Shown: positions 59,401 through 64,000 of the stretch, piece by piece
Layout of the letters: the number at the start of each line of letters is the position of its first letter
How positions within the stretch are numbered: position 1 is the first letter of the stretch
Assembly (NCBI GenBank): GCA_028023455.1
Contig: JAQFVV010000022.1
Coordinates: forward strand, 12,047,100-12,111,099
DNA length: 64,000 bases
Reading direction: 5' to 3'
From: Epiperipatus broadwayi
Lineage: Eukaryota; Onychophora; Udeonychophora; Euonychophora; Peripatidae
Notes under the pieces: model-generated
Seen by the model: the letters and a program-made list of their open reading frames with translations, nothing else
The model's database searches: none
Told to the model about the DNA's origin: nothing
Program-made: the position numbers and the translations under genes

Positions 59401-61208
59401 CTCAGGAGGAAAAAGCTATAATTCCTCAAAGTTCTCAAACTTTTAAAAATATTTGACTGAATTCTTATCCCATACAAGATCTTGGGCAATAATATAAAAG
59501 AGGGACTTTCTTTTATCTTTAATTAAGTAAACAAAAAGCTATTGTTGGCTAGTTGGCTATTAGAATAAATAATTCAGTGCGAAGTTGTCAATTGTAATGG
59601 CTAGTTACCTATTAACATCACAAATACATACCAAATTATAATAAATAACCATGTACATTTTATATAGTCAACAAAACTAACCTTAGGAACCAAACAATGA
59701 TCACTAACTCACATGTCCATGTGTAACATCAATATAAACATTACAACAAACAAAACCAAGTCAAAGTTCATTCCCTATGCCCCGAGGACAAATTTCATGT
59801 GACTACCACATTTGAAGTTAACATGCATGCCCTTTTTCTTATATCCTGCTGAGATAAGGAAGATACAAGAAATCCTTAACATTAAAAAAAAAAAAAACCT
59901 AATTGTGGTAAACAAGACACAAATGCAAGAGGTTATGTGTGTATAGATTAATTAGTAACAATAAAGAAAAACAAAAAGAATAAAGCAAAATAAAAGTTCA
60001 TATGTCTAGATTTAAATCTAAGATTCCATTGAGTTTCTTACAAAGTTGAAAAAAAATTGTGAATTAGCAACTACAAGTCATAATTATCACTATTTATATT
60101 CAATAGAGGGACTAAAGGTTTATATATCTTAATAATCTTCAGGGTGATCATTCTACGATGGTTTAACAATTAGTTAATGAAAAATCAAGTAGGGTTATGA
60201 TGGGAGTATTTATTTAACTATATTAAAAATCACAATCACTAATAGATGACCACAATACATATAGAATTATAACTAACTATAAGCTTGCAAAATCAGGCTT
60301 TAAAATACATTAAAAAATAATTAAAGGTGATACTAGGTTATATATTCTATGATGAAACAGAGATGGGGTATGCTTACCTCGGCTAGGTCATACCCAGAAA
60401 TTTCATCAGATCAGAGGATCATATGAAGCAGGAATAAAAGTTTGCTCCTATAACCAGTAACAAATTTATTGCTATCAAGCAGGGAATTCATCTGCACTGA
60501 TAACAATATTAAGAATAACAGTAAAGATTATCCGAATACTTAAATATGAGATATGTCTGCTTTGGTGCGACTATATCAAGAACACTTGGCCAATCCATTT
60601 CCACGAAGCATGAATGATCATCTACTTGCAGAACAAATATATGAATAAAGTAATATAAATATCCAGCAATGCAATTTAAATAAAGAAAATAGCAATAAGT
60701 AGTTCTTAATTATGAAAGCCTGAAAATTAAAAAGAAAAACAAAAAAAAAAGCATAAGTAGTCACATTATAAGTTTCAACAAGTAGTCATATATTGCTTGA
60801 CCTGGCTAAGCTCATCGAATATAAATACTCATAAATGATAAAAAATTAATAATCCCTGCTTAATTGAGGGTCCAACCTGAAAAACTGTACCAACCTGAAA
60901 AATTGTACTCACATCTATAGAAATATAAGATCCATATGATAGCTCGAGAAATCTGTGATTTAGATATATAATTATAATAAAATATTTATAAATTACATGA
61001 CATATATATTTGTTCCTTCAATATATATATAAATTAATCGTATTTTTATCATTGTTTTTTTTTTTTTTAAAAAAACTAATTTAAGTTATTTAAGTTTTTA
61101 TTGAAACACATGACTAATTCTTTTAAGGGAAAAGGGATGGAAAAAGATGATTCTCAGAATTTTAAAAAACCAAAATGTGTTTACAACATAGCCCTCAATC
61201 ACCTGGTC
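59401..61208. other. AT-rich noncoding DNA, unidentified
   Basis: No reading frame or terminal repeat recognised. The stretch 60360-60640 is somewhat less AT-rich. Sequence on the far side of the hAT element (63018 on) has a similar look and may be the other half of one older, unidentified element. Confidence 0.45.
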
Positions 61209-63017
61209 CTCTAGCACAGTGGTCTTCAATCACTGGTCTGCAGAAGTTTTCTGCCGGGCCATGCTAGACTAACAAGAAAGTTAGTAATAACAAAATAATA
61301 AGATTTTAAACTTTTAATTAATATAAACAGTTTTTATTTATCCCGGTTTAAAAAAAAAACCCAGAACAAAAACTAAATCTAATCAATCATACATAAATTA
61401 ATTTGTTTTTCTATTTATCACAGATGTTTATGGAGGGGTAGAATTAAATTTTTTATTATTTTTCTAAAAAAATTCAAAATTAAAAAAAAGAAAGTTTTTT
61501 ATTATTCAAACTCTAGTTGTCTTTTGATAGCCAATCACGGCCACTTGTCGGCATTGTTTATGTGTTAAAACAATAAAATGTAAGGTTACTGGGCCGCAAT
61601 TTTAAAAATACGGTGACTTTTTTTGATCTCTTAAATTTTTCTATCCCTCTGTTAATGCCATATTTCATTTTTAGTGTTTTTTTGGGGGGGCTTTAACTTT
61701 TATTTTTGAAATCATTTTTTTTTTACCCTTTTTTAAAAATAAAAACCAAAAAATAACTTCTGTCTCTAACTTTTACAAAGTATTTCTCAATACATCCCCC
61801 CCCCCCCCAAATAAAGTAAGATCAAAACTTTTGACTTTTTCAAGTTTCAGATTGTTTTTTTTTTTGTTTAAAAATACGCCCATTTTTTTTTGGCCTATAA
61901 GGCGATATCTTTTTTGCCTTTATTTGTATACCGCTAATATATTAAAACTTTTACTTTTAAAACCAATTTTTATTACCTTTTTTAAAAAATAAAAACAAAC
62001 CAAAAGTAACTTTTGTCTCAGTGAAGTCGAAGTATTTCTCACCCCCACCCACCTCCAAATTAAAATAAAATCTTTTTTGGCTTTAACTTTTATTTTTGAA
62101 ATCAATTTTTATCATCTTTTTTTAAAAAGAAAAACTACCAAAAAATTTCTGTCTCTAACTTTTACAAAGTATTTCTCAATCCAGCACCCCCCATCCCCAA
62201 ATTAAAATAAGATCAAAACTTTTGACTTTTTCAAGTTTCGTTTTCTTTTTTTTATTATTTAAAAATACTCCCACTTTTTTTTTGGCCTATAAGGCAATAT
62301 TTTTTTTGGCTTTACTTGTATACCACTAATATACTAAAACTTTTATTTTTAAAACCAGTTTCTGTTACCTTTTTTAAAAAATAAAAACAAACAATTTTTT
62401 AAAAAAACTTTTCCTATTAATTACATTTTTTGATCCTTTCAACACACCAGCACAAAAAAAAATTACAATAACATCAAAACTTCAGCTTTTACACGTTTCA
62501 TTTTATTTTTTCAGATTTAAAATACGGTGAATTTTTTTGTTGGCTGTATGGTGATTTTAATTACGCGATTTCTATTTTGCCCTTACTACTATCAAAAGCA
62601 ACGTCTATATATATATAACCATCTTGTATATTTAACATTAAATACAGATATTACATTTATCATAATCATTGCCATGTAATTACACTAGCTATGATATTTC
62701 CTAACATTTAGGTGAATAACATTTTATTCTTGCATGTTTTAACAATGAAATAATAAACATAGAAATGCAAGCACATTAATGAGAATGATTGTTATTGTAC
62801 TGTTTTCTGTGTTCAGCATGTGAAGGTAAGCAACACCATTACAATACACAATAACTAGTGTGCTGTTTTGGTCAGTTATAATAATTATGCTTATCTAAGG
62901 TTAAGCAGGTTACATCTTTAAGAAAATTTATCTGTAAACTTCTGCTGGTCCGCGAAATCTTATCCGTATTTTTGCCGGTCCACAGGTGTGAAAAGGTTGA
63001 AGACCACTGCTCTAGCA
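61209..63017. mobile_element. hAT element with perfect 8-base target duplication
   Basis: CTCTAGCA at 61209-61216 and 63010-63017 flanks a 1793-base element. Its ends are inverted repeats: CAGTGGTCTTCAATCACTGG at 61217, and CAGTGGTCTTCAACCTTTTC read inward from 63009. An 8-base duplication matching the hAT preference (CTCTAGAG-like) and the CAGTGGT start are diagnostic. No transposase is recognisable; the interior is largely a tandem array, so it is nonautonomous. A related fragment lies at 9.15 kb. Confidence 0.92.
61690..62480. repeat. Degenerate tandem array inside the hAT element
   Basis: CTTTAACTTTTATTTTTGAA recurs about 391 bases apart (near 61690 and 62081). The blocks TTCTGTCTCTAACTTTTACA, AAAGTATTTCTCAATMCA, a C-run, ATCAAAACTTTTGACTTTTT and GGCCTATAAGGC then repeat in the same order. 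Half-units of about 195 bases alternate with variant wording. It is noncoding. Confidence 0.8.
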
Positions 63018-63675
63018 CATATGCAAGACTTAAAAATGATCACATTTAGCAATATATTCAAATATTCTTAACAAATGAAGATCAGTTTAACACACACACA
63101 CACATATATAATATTAAAGTAAAACATAATATTAAAGAAAATTTCAACACACACAAAAAAAATTACAAAACAAAAGTAAAAGGGGAATATCAAAGGTATA
63201 TGAATTGTTTCACTGGTATGATGGCAGAGATCTCATGACCAGAGTTCAATGTTGCTCGTCATGAAGGATTTTTAAAAACATGGCAACATATCAAAAGCAG
63301 CATATAGGTATAATGATGCATAGCTTCATAATGCAATTCACACTCATTGGATCTTAGATGGTCCTTAAATTTTGGAGTCAGGTTGATTCTTCACAATAGC
63401 CTGTGACTGAAAGTGGCATAATTGATTAGTTAGCCTATTTCTTGAAAGAAGGCATGACAGGTCAGCAGGCTGAATTCATTTATGATGGCAGAACATCAGC
63501 ACAGGTACACTAGTTAGCAGACTCCAGATGGGCAGCAGCTCTCCCACTACAACAGGATTACAAAGTCGCATTCCCCTGGGATGATGAAAGGGAAGCAGAC
63601 ACAAGATTTCTAATCACAGATTCATAATGTGTGGCTTCTGACAGCAAATAATTCATGAACTTCTTTTAAAAAAAA
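63018..63675. other. Noncoding DNA
   Basis: CA/TA tract near 63091-63110. The stretch 63380-63640 is less AT-rich, with no frame recognised. Confidence 0.45.
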
Positions 63676-63893
63676 GATCTTGAAAAGTTTTCTCAAAACA
63701 CCAGCTTGAAGGATTTTTCATACAGAAGAACTTGAATTTTTTTTTCCACAATCAAGCTTGAAGAATTTTTCATATAAAAGATGAGCTTGATGAATTTTTC
63801 ACAAATAAAGACCAATTTGAAGAATTTTCCATAAAAGGCTTTGATGCAGAATTTTTCTCAACAAAAGACCAGCTTGACAAATTTTTCATCAAA
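63676..63893 (+). repeat. Minisatellite with ten-codon-like units
   Basis: About eight units of 25-33 bases on the pattern GACCAGCTTGAAGAATTTTT plus CATAAAA. In the last units one frame stays open and reads KDQFEEFSIKGFDAEFFSTK, KDQLDKFFIK, ending at a stop near 63937. Earlier units are frame-shifted. It could be the end of a repetitive acidic/aromatic coding tract or a noncoding minisatellite. I do not call a gene. Confidence 0.6.
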
Positions 63894-64000
63894 AGCAAGA
63901 CCCTGTTTTTCATTTCCCTATATAAACCTATTATTATAAAGCGCTGAAAACTTTGAAACTATTCAAACAGAAGTCAATCTCCAATAATGAGTTATTTCTT

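Overview
This window looks like a gene-poor, very AT-rich stretch of an invertebrate animal genome. The signs are long stop-rich stretches with no operon-like packing, poly-A-tailed tRNA-derived SINEs, a LINE, hAT and Penelope-like elements, and an LTR retrotransposon. I cannot name the species. A cnidarian, a lophotrochozoan or an AT-rich arthropod would all fit. I found no host protein-coding gene that I can defend. Every recognisable coding stretch is a decayed transposon gene.

The main finding is two families of type I hammerhead ribozymes (HHRs) embedded in repeats. Family 1 has eight copies (near 1.5, 3.6, 5.7, 22.5, 45.6, 54.4, 54.8 and 55.3 kb). They lie in palindromic or tandem elements whose full-length insertions share the same two ends and are flanked by long target-site duplications. 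Two copies (22453-22507 and 55270-55324) keep every invariant core base. Family 2 has two copies (16838-16894 on + and 34870-34924 on -). Their stems covary and their helix III is palindromic but differs in sequence. HHRs of this layout are known from Penelope-like elements (PLEs). The window also holds two PLE gene remnants with GIY-YIG endonuclease traces (10.7-11.4 kb and 39.3-41.0 kb).

Layout: 1-6.6 kb, AT-rich DNA with three family-1 copies and a hairpin MITE. 7.3-9.5 kb, two SINEs, a hAT fragment and a 100-bp-spaced repeat. 10.7-13.9 kb, a PLE endonuclease remnant and then a long decayed hAT transposase. 16.6-17.8 kb, a family-2 HHR and an unrecognised decayed reading frame. 20.6 kb, a LINE 3' end. 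22.1-22.6 kb, a complete family-1 insertion. 25.2-27.4 kb, several foldback elements. 29.6-30.4 kb, a hAT BED-finger exon and terminal inverted repeat. 32.5 kb, a SINE. 34.8-37.9 kb, a family-2 HHR and hairpin elements. 38.2-39.2 kb, a pogo/Tigger-like MITE. 39.3-41.0 kb, a PLE bounded by inverted repeats. 42.4-49.9 kb, an LTR retrotransposon with about 2.2 kb LTRs, gag traces and a nested family-1 element. 53.5-59.4 kb, a LINE interrupted by a 1.2 kb family-1 composite and by a 3 kb hAT. 61.2-63.0 kb, a hAT element with a perfect 8-bp duplication. 63.7-63.9 kb, a minisatellite.

The pieces do not form a host pathway. They record successive insertions. The LINE and the LTR element are older, because family-1 and hAT elements sit inside them. 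The autonomous LINE and PLE families would be the likely source of reverse transcriptase for the SINEs and the ribozyme repeats (inference).
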